DNA of 27,252 bases from CBDULQ01 sp965368115 (GTDB lineage: Bacteria > Pseudomonadota > Gammaproteobacteria > SZUA-229): positions 1 to 27,252 of the forward strand of contig CBDULQ010000012.1 in the NCBI GenBank assembly GCA_965368115.1, written 5' to 3'. The notes beneath the pieces were generated by a model. That model worked only from the letters and a program-made list of their open reading frames with translations. It did not search any database and was not told the origin of the DNA. Position numbers and translations under genes: made by a program. Shown in pieces: positions 1-8,544 of the stretch (positions within the stretch are counted from its first letter, which is position 1; every line of letters starts with the position of its first letter).

Positions 1-2
1 AC

Positions 3-1424
3 GGTCGGTTTACCAGGGGTGCGCAATATTTTCTTGCCGGACGCCAGCCCAATACCGGTGCCAGCCGCGAGTTCGATACCAATACGCCCATATCGATACA
101 CACCTATTCCTGCGCACAGGATACCTGTACCTATTATCCCGGGGTTAGTTTGCAGAATGCAGCGGGTGACTGGGTAACGGCCTGGACCACCATAACCGTG
201 CACGCCAGTAGCGATCATTTTCCTGGCACTCAAACCGTATGTTATTCCAGTTCCGGCGATTTTCAGGGCTGTCCTGAAAATGCCAGCCGGGTGACTTCGG
301 GCACGCTACCGCTGCATGACGACTGGGTATCCAATACGCGATATCTGTTGCGGCGCGGCGAAGTGTTCGGTAGTGCGGAGCCGCCACGTATCTGTATCGC
401 GTACGATCGGGAAAATATTCATATTTCATCGTTCGGCCCGGGTGTGCAGAAAGCGGAGGTAGCGGCCGAGTTCGGTGTCGGTGCGGATAACAACTGCAGC
501 GACCTGCTGGTCAATGATGCACAAGCACTCAATATGACGACGCCGTTCTGGATCAGAAATATTACCCTCACCGATCTTCGACTATATGGGCTCCGCCTGG
601 GTATGACCTTCTCGTCGGTTACCCTGCACGATATCGATATGGATTACGAAAATTCAGCCGCCGGTGGTGGTTACGTGATCATGGAGAATTCAAATTATTG
701 CTCTAACAACGCCGATCTGTCCTGTGCCAATGTGCCGCTGCCGCAGGGGCTGTATTTTTCCAGTATCGATATGAAAGGATCCCGGCATGTGATACCGGGT
801 ATCAATATCGGTCTGTTGCCGGTGAGTTGCGTCAGCTTCATCGGCTTTCTCGATGTCGCCGTAGAAATCGCCTTTGAACACAACATTCGAGTGGAATGTT
901 CATCGCGTACGGTGGTGGCGCACAGTGACATCAATGGCAATCACATCGGCACCAATGGCAATAAGAACGGTGTGACGCTGAGACCTGAGGGGTATTACGT
1001 GGCGGATATGCTGACGGCGGGCATCCGACGCAGTTCGAATGTTGCCGATGGTGGTTCCGCCAATGTGTACGAAGATCGCTACTCATCTTTATATGATCTT
1101 TATCTGGGTACCCCCGAAAGCATTAACAACGCAGCACGTATTTCGATTGCGCCTTCCAATGCGACGCTTGCGGAAGTGACCCGGTTTTCACTGGTGTCTG
1201 CCAGTGTGGCGAATATGGCCGGTGGCTCGGGTAGTGGTTCGCCCAACCGAGAAGTGAATTTTGCCGGCACCGGGCTGACCTGTTATGACGAAAATGTGTG
1301 GGAAACCGCAAATGGATGTGGAGATGGTAACGAGGGCGCCATACCGCCGGGTGGTTTCGAACCATCGCGTACCATCAGTGCGCCGGCGGTGCCCTTACCG
1401 CCGAGAGAGCTATCGTCTCAATAG
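3..1424 (+). CDS. Exported beta-helix-like protein, C-terminal part (5' end outside window)
   Basis: The reading frame is open from the first complete codon at 3 to a TAG at 1422-1424, so this is the C-terminal 473 residues of a longer protein. The only nearby early start is a TTG at 150 with no ribosome binding site, so I treat the gene as truncated by the window edge. The first roughly 100 residues are beta-rich and Cys/Thr-rich, resembling a PKD/Ig-like module. After the YLLRRGEVF segment come short repeated strands with many Asn, Gly and hydrophobic residues (for example ITLTDLRLYGLRLG and VTLHDIDMDY), as in right-handed parallel beta-helix proteins. Several paired cysteines suggest folding outside the cytoplasm. 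No catalytic residues could be assigned. A polysaccharide-binding or lyase-like role is possible but unsupported. Confidence 0.6.
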   Translation, partial: GRFTRGAQYFLAGRQPNTGASREFDTNTPISIHTYSCAQDTCTYYPGVSLQNAAGDWVTAWTTITVHASSDHFPGTQTVCYSSSGDFQGCPENASRVTSGTLPLHDDWVSNTRYLLRRGEVFGSAEPPRICIAYDRENIHISSFGPGVQKAEVAAEFGVGADNNCSDLLVNDAQALNMTTPFWIRNITLTDLRLYGLRLGMTFSSVTLHDIDMDYENSAAGGGYVIMENSNYCSNNADLSCANVPLPQGLYFSSIDMKGSRHVIPGINIGLLPVSCVSFIGFLDVAVEIAFEHNIRVECSSRTVVAHSDINGNHIGTNGNKNGVTLRPEGYYVADMLTAGIRRSSNVADGGSANVYEDRYSSLYDLYLGTPESINNAARISIAPSNATLAEVTRFSLVSASVANMAGGSGSGSPNREVNFAGTGLTCYDENVWETANGCGDGNEGAIPPGGFEPSRTISAPAVPLPPRELSSQ

Positions 1425-1502
1425 CTGGCGAGAGAAATAAAAGAGACATACGGTTTAACTTAACGACTTATATGGAACTCGTTTCCAGTGCAATATATCA
1501 GG

Positions 1503-1544
1503 GTCACCGAGTGACGGCGACAGGCCGGTGCGCAACGCCTGTCG
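1503..1544. repeat. Two adjacent inverted repeats in the intergenic region
   Basis: GTCAC (1503-1507) pairs with GTGAC (1511-1515) across a 3-base loop. CGACAGGC (1518-1525) pairs with GCCTGTCG (1537-1544) across 11 bases. Both are perfect. They lie in the 237-base gap between the beta-helix gene and the next gene. Neither is followed by a T-run, so they do not look like standard intrinsic terminators. They may be RNA structure in the leader of the downstream gene or part of a transcription end. Confidence 0.45.
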
Positions 1545-1572
1545 GCATACGGAGATTGACACAGCTCAGTCT

Positions 1573-1595
1573 GTTTGAACCGGACCGGTTCAAAC
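1573..1595. promoter_or_regulatory. 23-base perfect palindrome, candidate operator
   Basis: GTTTGAACCGG (1573-1583) is followed by a single A and then by its exact reverse complement CCGGTTCAAAC (1585-1595). The flanks CTCAGTCT and AGACTCAG extend the symmetry imperfectly. There is no T-run. It sits 66 bases upstream of the chosen start at 1662. The perfect dyad with a one-base centre is typical of a dimeric repressor site, but a stable RNA hairpin is equally possible. Confidence 0.45.
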
Positions 1596-1661
1596 TCAGA
1601 CTCAGCATAATGGAGGGTGGATGCCAGTGGTGGCACAGATGAAGCCCGAGATGGAGATCAC

Positions 1662-4193
1662 ATGATGTTCAAATGTAAACAAAGCCGAAACATGCAGGCC
1701 GATCGGCGTGCGTTCCCCTCTTTTTTATTGTTCAAGCGTAGCGTGCTGAGTGTTTTTGTTGTGCTGGCCAGCGCGGTTCCGGTGCCCGAACTGTATGCGG
1801 CAAGCACGGCGGTCAAAGCGCGAACAGATGACAGTGCGCCGGATGATAATGGCCGCTTCAGTTATTTCAGTGCGCCTGTCGTTAGTAACAGCGGACAGGT
1901 GGTGTTCAAGGGATTTCTTTATGAAACCGAAGCCGGCCTGGCGGATAACAGTGGCATTTATCAATCATTCGTTACCAGCAGCATCTCGCCGACCACAGGT
2001 ACCCTGCGCCAGGTGGCTCGAGAAGGATCGCCGATACAGGTCGGTGGTGTCGACTATACCGTCGGCAACCTGGGCGCATCGGGAAGCTATAGTCTGGTGA
2101 ACGGCCTCCCATCCGTGGCCCCGACCACGGGTGTGAGTTTAATGGCCCTGCAATTGCCGATTACCGGTTTTGCGAATTCACAGGTCACGTCGATTCTTGC
2201 CCTGGAAGTGGGTGACAATACTGAACTGATTGCAGCTCGAGGCGGCGAGGTTCCATCCGGTGACGGCGAGTACGCCGGCTTTAACGTGTTCAGTATCGGC
2301 GGTTTGAGTACCGCTGGACGGGTGACATTCTTTTCCGCACTCGATAACACACTGGCTGCCCCTGACGATAACACCGCGATTTTCCGTTACACACCGGGTG
2401 GCGAGCTGGTGGAGCTTGTGCGCAAAGGCACACCGACGGGTGGTACTGTGCTGGCGCATCTGGCGTCGATCACCACGAATGCTTATGGTGATGCGGTTTT
2501 TCTGGGCACCGAGGCACCTGTTCCCGGCGGCGATACCCATATTTTCCGAGTGAGTTCGCTGGGCTCGTCCCCAAGTCTACTGGTATCTCAGGGTGATCAG
2601 GCGCCCACCGCCGATGTGGATCCACGGTATTTCTACCAGCTTGGGGAAATTCGCATCAACAATGAAGGGGAGGTGGGTTTTGCTGCCACCCTGCGCGATG
2701 GAGACGGCTCTGCCGTGGATAATCCGTCCGGTCTGTACATCACCAACGGTTCCTCGGAAACGGAAATCGTGCGCCAGGGTCAGTCCACGCCGGACGGTAC
2801 CGCAACCTTTCTGCACTTCGCCAATGATTTGAGCGGTGATGTGCCACGCCCGGCTTTCAACGATCTGGGCCAGTTTGCGTTTAACGTGCGTTTGCTGGAA
2901 ACCGGCGGTGAGCAGGTTGACGGTATCTTCCGCGCGTCCGAAGCGCAAATCATCGAAGTGGCCCGGGAAGGTGATGGCTATGAAGACGGTGTGTTGAGCA
3001 ACTTCTCTGATCCAGCCCTGAACAGGCATGGCGTGCTGGCCTTCACCGCCGATCTGGTTTTAGGCATCGAAAGCGGACCGGAAGGCGACTACCCGATCAC
3101 CGAACAGGTACTGATCCTCAGCGACGGGCGAGATTATGTCACTGTGGCTCGTGAGGGCCAGATGTTCGGTGGCAGAGAACTGCAGGAGATCAGTTTTAAC
3201 CCCAGTTTTACCGTACAGCCCGGTGGTCTGAATGACCATGCAAGGGTCGGCTACGAGGCTCGATTTACCGACGGCACCCATGCGGTTCATGTGTGGCAAC
3301 CGACGCTGGGCTGGCGTGCAGAAGCCGGCGACGGTATCTGGGACAATCCGGACAACTGGTTTATGAGGACGCTGCCGGGCGTGTCCAGTGAAGTGGGCAT
3401 GGACCTGGATGTGTCGGCAGAGATTCAGGGGCCGGCTGATGATACCGAGGTTGATACCCTGTCGGTGGGCGGCGGCAGTGGGCTGATTCATCTGATCCTT
3501 GGCAGCGGTGTGCTGGACACGGTCAATGGTTTCACTGTCGGCGTGAACGGTACTGTGAGCGGTGGCGGTCAACTGGGCGGTGTTGTGAACAATGCCGGAC
3601 TGATCGACGTGCCGGCGGGCACGCTACTGAACATCGACGGCGACCTGCACAATGTCACCACCGTTGCACTGGGTAGCAGCGCGCAGTTGATTGTTTCCGG
3701 TATCCTGTCCGGCAGTGGTGACATCACCGGTGTCGATGGCCAGACCCTGATCAATGGCGGCCTGTCGCCCGGAAACAGTCCCGGGTTGGTGAGTGTCGCC
3801 GGCAGTCTGACCCTGGGATCGAATAGCACGACTATGCTGGAGATTGCCGGTACCACCGCCGGTACTGATCATGATGTGCTGGAGGTCGGCGGCACCCTCA
3901 CGCTCGACGGCACGCTGGATGTGCAATTGACCGATGCTTTCAGTCCACAGGCCGGCGATGAATTGATCCTGATGCAGGCGGCCTCCATACAGGGCGACTT
4001 TGATGAAGTGAACCTGCCCGGTGTCGACGGCCTGTCGTTTGAGCTGGAGAAAACTGATACTAGCTTGGTATTAAGTGTGCAGGCTGAATCGGGTGAGTCG
4101 TCATCGTCTTCCGGTGGTGCGTTATCCGGATTGTGGTTGTGTGCCATGTTGCTGGTACGACTGAGTTTACCTAACAGGCGTAAAGTACGTTAA
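1662..4193 (+). CDS. Exported NxxGxxxAF-repeat / beta-solenoid protein with GlyGly-CTERM-like tail
   Basis: This 843-residue protein probably starts at ATG 1662, which has GGAG at 1653-1656; an in-frame GTG at 1617 lacks a comparable site. The N-terminus is a long signal peptide with a hydrophobic core ending near LYA-A. Residues about 70-545 hold roughly seven repeats spaced mostly 55-70 residues apart, each centred on an N-x-x-G-x-x-x-x-F block (N76, N273, N334, N400, N454, N524) and usually followed by an EIVRQG/VAREG-type strand. This matches the choice-of-anchor NxxGxxxAF repeat proteins. A DGIWDNPDNW segment opens a Gly/Leu-rich autotransporter-like beta-solenoid with LSPGNSPG at 701-708. 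The tail has a Ser run, GG, a hydrophobic segment and a basic end (NRRK), as in GlyGly-CTERM signals processed by rhombosortase. Surface or secreted location is inferred and the ligand is unknown. It converges on the minus-strand gene at 4330. Confidence 0.75.
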   Translation: MMFKCKQSRNMQADRRAFPSFLLFKRSVLSVFVVLASAVPVPELYAASTAVKARTDDSAPDDNGRFSYFSAPVVSNSGQVVFKGFLYETEAGLADNSGIYQSFVTSSISPTTGTLRQVAREGSPIQVGGVDYTVGNLGASGSYSLVNGLPSVAPTTGVSLMALQLPITGFANSQVTSILALEVGDNTELIAARGGEVPSGDGEYAGFNVFSIGGLSTAGRVTFFSALDNTLAAPDDNTAIFRYTPGGELVELVRKGTPTGGTVLAHLASITTNAYGDAVFLGTEAPVPGGDTHIFRVSSLGSSPSLLVSQGDQAPTADVDPRYFYQLGEIRINNEGEVGFAATLRDGDGSAVDNPSGLYITNGSSETEIVRQGQSTPDGTATFLHFANDLSGDVPRPAFNDLGQFAFNVRLLETGGEQVDGIFRASEAQIIEVAREGDGYEDGVLSNFSDPALNRHGVLAFTADLVLGIESGPEGDYPITEQVLILSDGRDYVTVAREGQMFGGRELQEISFNPSFTVQPGGLNDHARVGYEARFTDGTHAVHVWQPTLGWRAEAGDGIWDNPDNWFMRTLPGVSSEVGMDLDVSAEIQGPADDTEVDTLSVGGGSGLIHLILGSGVLDTVNGFTVGVNGTVSGGGQLGGVVNNAGLIDVPAGTLLNIDGDLHNVTTVALGSSAQLIVSGILSGSGDITGVDGQTLINGGLSPGNSPGLVSVAGSLTLGSNSTTMLEIAGTTAGTDHDVLEVGGTLTLDGTLDVQLTDAFSPQAGDELILMQAASIQGDFDEVNLPGVDGLSFELEKTDTSLVLSVQAESGESSSSSGGALSGLWLCAMLLVRLSLPNRRKVR

Positions 4194-4284
4194 CTGGAAC
4201 GAAACAGATTTTCAGGCTCCGTTTTAAGCTGTGTTTTCAGGGTGCATATAAAGAACGAACGATTCTGAAAAAAACGCATGAGGC

Positions 4285-4320
4285 AAAAACGGCCCGCAGC
4301 CGAAATGGCTGCGGGCCGTT
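4285..4320 (-). terminator. Intrinsic terminator of the minus-strand operon
   Basis: A perfect 14-base stem (4288-4301 with 4307-4320, core GGCCCGCAGCC) closes a 5-base loop. Read on the minus strand it runs into a T-tract from 4289 to 4285. It starts 10 bases after the stop of the LysM-FecR gene. On the plus strand no T-run follows, so termination of the converging plus-strand gene would be weaker. Confidence 0.85.
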
Positions 4321-4329
4321 GAGGATGGA

Positions 4330-7050
4330 TCAGGGACGTGTCATCACAGCGGTGCCGGTACCGACATTGGTGCCGTCACTGATCGAAGCACTGGTAATAG
4401 CACCTTCCGCAGCGTCACCAACGAAACTCACGGCCGCGGTGCCGGTACAACTCGGGCAGGCGGAACCTGAGATCGGGAAGCCGGAAGACAAGGCCTGGAA
4501 CGGAATGTTACTGGCCTGGCCATCCAGATTGGTCACGCTCTGGTTGATTGCAACACTGTAATTGGTGACCTGTGCCAGGTCGAAATTGACATCCATGCTT
4601 ACGGTAGACGTTCCATCATCCGCAGTGCCGTTGATGTATCCATTGAAACTACCTGCAACCATCGAATATGTCGCTGTGCCGTTCAGGCCTCCCAACTGTG
4701 CAGGCGTGGTGAGATTGTCGGATTCAATAAACGCTACAGTAGTGACACTGGTACTGCCGGTATCCTTGACGAATTCCGCGCTGTCCCAGCGGCCCCAGTT
4801 GATCTGGGTGGCAGGAATGCTGCCATTGGTGCCGGTATCGCTCAGCACCGCCGAGGAAGGAATCATCAGGCGGCGGAAATGATCGTTGCCCTGCTGATCG
4901 GTAAAACGATCCTCGGTAACGGCGACGTTGCCTCCGGCCAGATAAGCATTGTCCACGCTGTTGGCATTGATCAGCACTGGATAAGCTTCGACGACACTGC
5001 CGCCATGAAAACCGTAGAGTATGCCGGAATTATCGGGCATGGTGTTCAGTGTTGTGGGCGTCAGCAACGCCGTGCCGTTAATGGCATCGCCGGCACCGTC
5101 GACCAGTGAATAGGACGTCATGGCGCCACCGGCGCCGCTACCCACGAACAGCATGCTGGCTTCGCCGTCACAGAGCGTACCGTGACAGGCGCCGCCGATA
5201 CGGAACGACCGGTTCAGATCGGTGAAGTTGACCGGGCCGCCGCTCAGGGAACCGTACCAGTTCTGACCACCCACGTCCGCATCCACCGAATAGCCCACCA
5301 GTTGATGATTGACGAAATCCACGTCGGCAAAAATGCTCGGGTTGGTTAATGCCACCTGGCCGTTAGTGTCAGTCGGCAGGGTGCCGCCGGCATACTGGTA
5401 GAGTGCGATACGGGTACGCAGTCCGCCCAGGTTCATCAGGTTGGTGAGTGGGGTGAGGTTGTCGCTGTACATGAAGTGCAGGTCCTGATCGTGAACCAGG
5501 GCCAGGCCGTCTTCACGCATCACGAAGTTGCCGACCCAGCGTCCCCAGTTAACGCCCAGCGTGCCATTGCCGCCCAGGTCGGCAAATGCAGCGCCGGTGC
5601 CGTCAGGACGTAAGCGCACCGCTTCGTGAGTCTGTAGCGTGCCATCGGTCTGAATGTTCTGTTCGAACACCGCAAACGGCAGGTTGTTCACCACATTGCC
5701 GTTGGGCAGTTGCAGTTGTTCGAGGAAAATGTTGTTGCTGTTCAGCGCAGTGATATAGATCGGCGCACCGGCGCCGGTACGTTGACCCTGTTGATCGATG
5801 TGGCTGAAAGCGACAGCCATGCCGGAGCCGTCCGGTGCCTTCGGCGGCAGTGGCGCTTCATACTGGTTATCCTGATTGAGTTCAGGGCGTACCAGGGCGA
5901 GTCGGTCACTTTCTCGCAGCAGCGGAATATAGGCCAGGCTACGGTCGCGCAACGGGCGTTCACCGCCCTGTTCTCGCGGCTGGAATTCGGACGGCAGTTC
6001 AGAGACATCGCCGTCGGTCATTGCAGCTTCCATCGGTTGCGCGGGTAAAGCCGGGTCCTGAAAAATCGGTGGCGGTGCCAGGGTCGGTTTGGGCAGCGTT
6101 TGCGCACCGGCAATGTGGAAGTACTCGTCGTTGGAAAAGACATGTACGCCGCTGCCGTTTTCGGTGACGATTTCACCGTCCACTACACCACCGTACAAAC
6201 CATCCTGCAGATTACCCGCGGCAGGATCGTTCTGACAGCTGCCGGACTGGCATAGCATCAGGCCGTAATGGGTGCCGCGAATACCGATGGTGGCGATGGT
6301 GGTGCGCACCTGGTAGTTCTGTTTATTCTTGTGGCCGATGGCACCGGTGATAGTGCGGAAGCCGCCGCGAATCAGATCCAGGATACTGCGTTCGGTACCG
6401 TCCTGTGCGCCGTTGTAGTTGTATTCCTCAAGGCGAATTTCAGTGTCCGGACGCAACGCGATGAGTGCGCCGTCTTTCATGCGGATCTGGGTGAAGGTGC
6501 GATCAGCGGTCTTCAATGTATCGCCCTTGTAGACTTTCGAATCTCGACCCAGGGTACGGGTGCTACCGCGGTTGGTTGCCTTCACATCGCCCATGTAAAC
6601 CAGGACTCGACCGATCGCCTGCTGCGGGTCTTCACCCGCCATTGCCGGCGCCGGCTGTTTTTTGGCCGGTGCTTTTACCGCCTGTGGTGTGGGCGCCGGT
6701 TTTACAGTCGGTATGCTGACGATCTGTGTCGGTGCCGGCGTCGACCTGACCTTATCGGTTTTCTGGCGCGCAAAATCCGGCAGGGTCAAACGGTCGCCGA
6801 CACTCATCAGGTTGGCGTTGCCGTTAAACACATCCGAATTGAGTTTGAGAATCTCGCGGCGCAGACGAGCCTGTTTCTTTGCATCGCCGGGAAAAATCTT
6901 GCGTGCAATCGAATACAGGCTGTCACCGGATTTAACCACCCAGTGACTTGCGTCGACCTGTTCCGCCAGGGCGACCTGGCCGGGAACCAACAGCATTGAT
7001 GACGTGGTCATCAACACACTAAGAACGAAATACAAGGGTTTGCTGTTCAT
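4330..7050 (-). CDS. Secreted LysM-FecR protein with tandem 250-residue beta modules; candidate cargo of the Slam-like partner
   Basis: The protein has 906 residues. ATG 7050 is chosen because GAGG lies upstream and a signal peptide ending ALA-E follows; an in-frame ATG at 7098 overlaps the upstream gene. Residues 37-91 form a LysM domain of FimV style (WVVKSGDSL ... NGNANLMSVGDRLTLP). A Pro/Ala-rich linker follows, then a FecR-type beta domain at about 145-270 (GDTLKTADRTFTQIRMKDGA ... TIATIGIRGTHY). The C-terminal half repeats itself: NWGRW occurs at 501-505 and again at 751-755. Each copy continues with SDNLT, a two-cysteine AC...C segment, a [LS]FVG strand and GTA near its end. These Gly-rich beta modules vaguely recall TbpB-type small barrels. 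There is no lipobox. It lies 28 bases after the TPR-barrel gene, so the two are probably co-transcribed. The cargo role is inferred. Confidence 0.75.
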   Translation of the reverse strand: MNSKPLYFVLSVLMTTSSMLLVPGQVALAEQVDASHWVVKSGDSLYSIARKIFPGDAKKQARLRREILKLNSDVFNGNANLMSVGDRLTLPDFARQKTDKVRSTPAPTQIVSIPTVKPAPTPQAVKAPAKKQPAPAMAGEDPQQAIGRVLVYMGDVKATNRGSTRTLGRDSKVYKGDTLKTADRTFTQIRMKDGALIALRPDTEIRLEEYNYNGAQDGTERSILDLIRGGFRTITGAIGHKNKQNYQVRTTIATIGIRGTHYGLMLCQSGSCQNDPAAGNLQDGLYGGVVDGEIVTENGSGVHVFSNDEYFHIAGAQTLPKPTLAPPPIFQDPALPAQPMEAAMTDGDVSELPSEFQPREQGGERPLRDRSLAYIPLLRESDRLALVRPELNQDNQYEAPLPPKAPDGSGMAVAFSHIDQQGQRTGAGAPIYITALNSNNIFLEQLQLPNGNVVNNLPFAVFEQNIQTDGTLQTHEAVRLRPDGTGAAFADLGGNGTLGVNWGRWVGNFVMREDGLALVHDQDLHFMYSDNLTPLTNLMNLGGLRTRIALYQYAGGTLPTDTNGQVALTNPSIFADVDFVNHQLVGYSVDADVGGQNWYGSLSGGPVNFTDLNRSFRIGGACHGTLCDGEASMLFVGSGAGGAMTSYSLVDGAGDAINGTALLTPTTLNTMPDNSGILYGFHGGSVVEAYPVLINANSVDNAYLAGGNVAVTEDRFTDQQGNDHFRRLMIPSSAVLSDTGTNGSIPATQINWGRWDSAEFVKDTGSTSVTTVAFIESDNLTTPAQLGGLNGTATYSMVAGSFNGYINGTADDGTSTVSMDVNFDLAQVTNYSVAINQSVTNLDGQASNIPFQALSSGFPISGSACPSCTGTAAVSFVGDAAEGAITSASISDGTNVGTGTAVMTRP

Positions 7051-7078
7051 CTGACACCTCATGCCTCTGTGTCCGCGA

Positions 7079-8401
7079 TTAAAATGAATAGTTAACATTT
7101 AGACTGACGATGTTGCGGTCGTAATTGTAGAGTTCGACATTTGAGCTGTTGTCCATGTAACTGACTTTGGTATCGAGTCGCCAGTGTTTGCTGAACAACC
7201 ATAAAAGATTGATGTCTGCGGTGGTCAGCTCGTCTTCACGAATGATATCCGCATACAGTGGAAAAGTTTGTGCGCCGGCATAGTCGCTGGTTTGATAACC
7301 CACGGACATCTGCAGACCCAGTTTGGCGGTCAGGCTGATGACACCGCCAATGCGTAGACCGAGAATGTCGCGCTCGACGTCGGACAGCGCGTTGGCACTG
7401 CTACCGTCGTCCGCGCTTTCGGCGCCGATATTCAGGTTGGTGAATAGTGTGGGATTGCGTTTGCCGGCGAAGCTGTAACTGTAACTCAGTCCCAGTGTCG
7501 TCAGGGTGGAATTGCGGTATTGCAGATCAGGATAGTCCAGCGCCAGATATTGCAGGGTGGTACCAAGGCGGGCCTTCTGGCTCAGGGCGTAGTGCCATTC
7601 CAGGTTCAGGCCGGCCATGTCGCGATAGTCATTGCCGTCCAGCTGATAGGTCTGCATCAACAGCTCGGCCTTGTAGCGGCTGAGCTTGCGGATATTGGTA
7701 ACACCCAGTTGCAGCGTGCCGGTGCGGGTGTCGAACTGGTCGTAATCCTGGTTCATGCGTTGCACTGCGGTGATACCCGAGTTGACCATCCAGCCCGGTG
7801 AGAACGGGTGGGTAATCTGCCAGCCGGCCTGCAGTTCGCTGAAGGTGTCCTCCTGGCCGAGACTGTCGGCGGACAGTTCAACCAGGGTGAGCTGGTCACC
7901 GTCGGTGCCACTGTTGACGTTACTGTCCGTGCCCATCGCCAGTGCGACATAGCCATCGGAGGTGGTGCGATACCGAGCCTCCTTGAGGCGAATACGATCC
8001 AGAAACTGTTCGGTGGTGGCGATGACCCCGGCGGGCGGACTGGTGGCCAGCACCCGTTCGAACTCGATGCGCGCACGGGCGTATTCTTCCAGAATGAAAT
8101 AACCGCGCGCCAGTTCCAGTCGTGCCACGTGATCTTCCGGGAAGGCGACCAGTACCCGTTCCAGGGCGAATACGCCTTCCGAAGCATGGCCGGTATCGAT
8201 GGCGGCCACGCCGTAGTAATAATCGAAGTAGGGATCGCCCTCCATGTCCAGCAGGTGCTGGCGGGCGTAATCGTAAGCCTGTTGACGCTGGTACTGGTCA
8301 AACAGGCTCTGCAGGGTTTTGATATCGAAGGATTCGCCCCGGGAAGGACCGGCAAAAAGTGCCAGACTCAACAGAAATACAGCTCTAAGTCTTTGATTCA
8401 T
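7079..8401 (-). CDS. TPR plus outer-membrane beta-barrel protein, Slam/DUF560-like
   Basis: The protein has 440 residues and a signal peptide cleaved near residue 22. Residues about 57-120 are two to three TPR-like helical hairpins (GDPYFDYYYGVAAIDTG, ALERVLVAFPEDHVARLELA). A helical linker at 125-142 leads to a region of alternating polar and hydrophobic strands from about 148 to the end. The barrel opens with GTDSNVNSGT (157-166), a sequence I associate with proteins annotated as surface lipoprotein assembly modifiers. The last residue is Phe (NVNYSF), the usual BAM-recognised end of outer-membrane barrels. Slam proteins combine an N-terminal TPR domain with a 14-strand barrel and move TbpB-like cargo across the outer membrane. 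The neighbouring duplicated beta-module protein would be the natural client. Alternative: an uncharacterised TPR-barrel porin. Confidence 0.65.
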   Translation of the reverse strand: MNQRLRAVFLLSLALFAGPSRGESFDIKTLQSLFDQYQRQQAYDYARQHLLDMEGDPYFDYYYGVAAIDTGHASEGVFALERVLVAFPEDHVARLELARGYFILEEYARARIEFERVLATSPPAGVIATTEQFLDRIRLKEARYRTTSDGYVALAMGTDSNVNSGTDGDQLTLVELSADSLGQEDTFSELQAGWQITHPFSPGWMVNSGITAVQRMNQDYDQFDTRTGTLQLGVTNIRKLSRYKAELLMQTYQLDGNDYRDMAGLNLEWHYALSQKARLGTTLQYLALDYPDLQYRNSTLTTLGLSYSYSFAGKRNPTLFTNLNIGAESADDGSSANALSDVERDILGLRIGGVISLTAKLGLQMSVGYQTSDYAGAQTFPLYADIIREDELTTADINLLWLFSKHWRLDTKVSYMDNSSNVELYNYDRNIVSLNVNYSF

Positions 8402-8437
8402 CGTGAATTCATTATAAAAATGCAGGTTATCTCAAAG

Positions 8438-8465
8438 AGTATAGGCCGCTTTACCCGTTCGGGTA
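8438..8465 (-). promoter_or_regulatory. Possible promoter and operator of the TPR-barrel operon
   Basis: On the minus strand TATACT (8443-8438) resembles a -10 box. A palindrome TACCCG-TT-CGGGTA (8452-8465) covers the position expected for a -35 box, and no good -35 hexamer is visible. This arrangement suits a promoter that depends on a regulator binding the palindrome, but it rests on short motifs only. Confidence 0.3.
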
Positions 8466-8544
8466 GGCTGTTGATGGACGGGTTTTCAATAGCTTGACCC
8501 AGGTCTAATTCAGTGGATTTCGGCTGATCAACGGTTGCTGTGTT

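Noticed and set aside
6268..6999. Open plus-strand frame of 243 codons opposite the LysM-FecR gene
   Set aside because: It is antisense to a gene with clear domains and a signal peptide, and its translation has low-complexity Arg/Cys-rich stretches with no recognisable domain.
8411..8416. TATAAT on the minus strand just upstream of the TPR-barrel gene
   Set aside because: It is only about 10 bases from the start codon and has no -35 at proper distance, so it would give an almost leaderless transcript.
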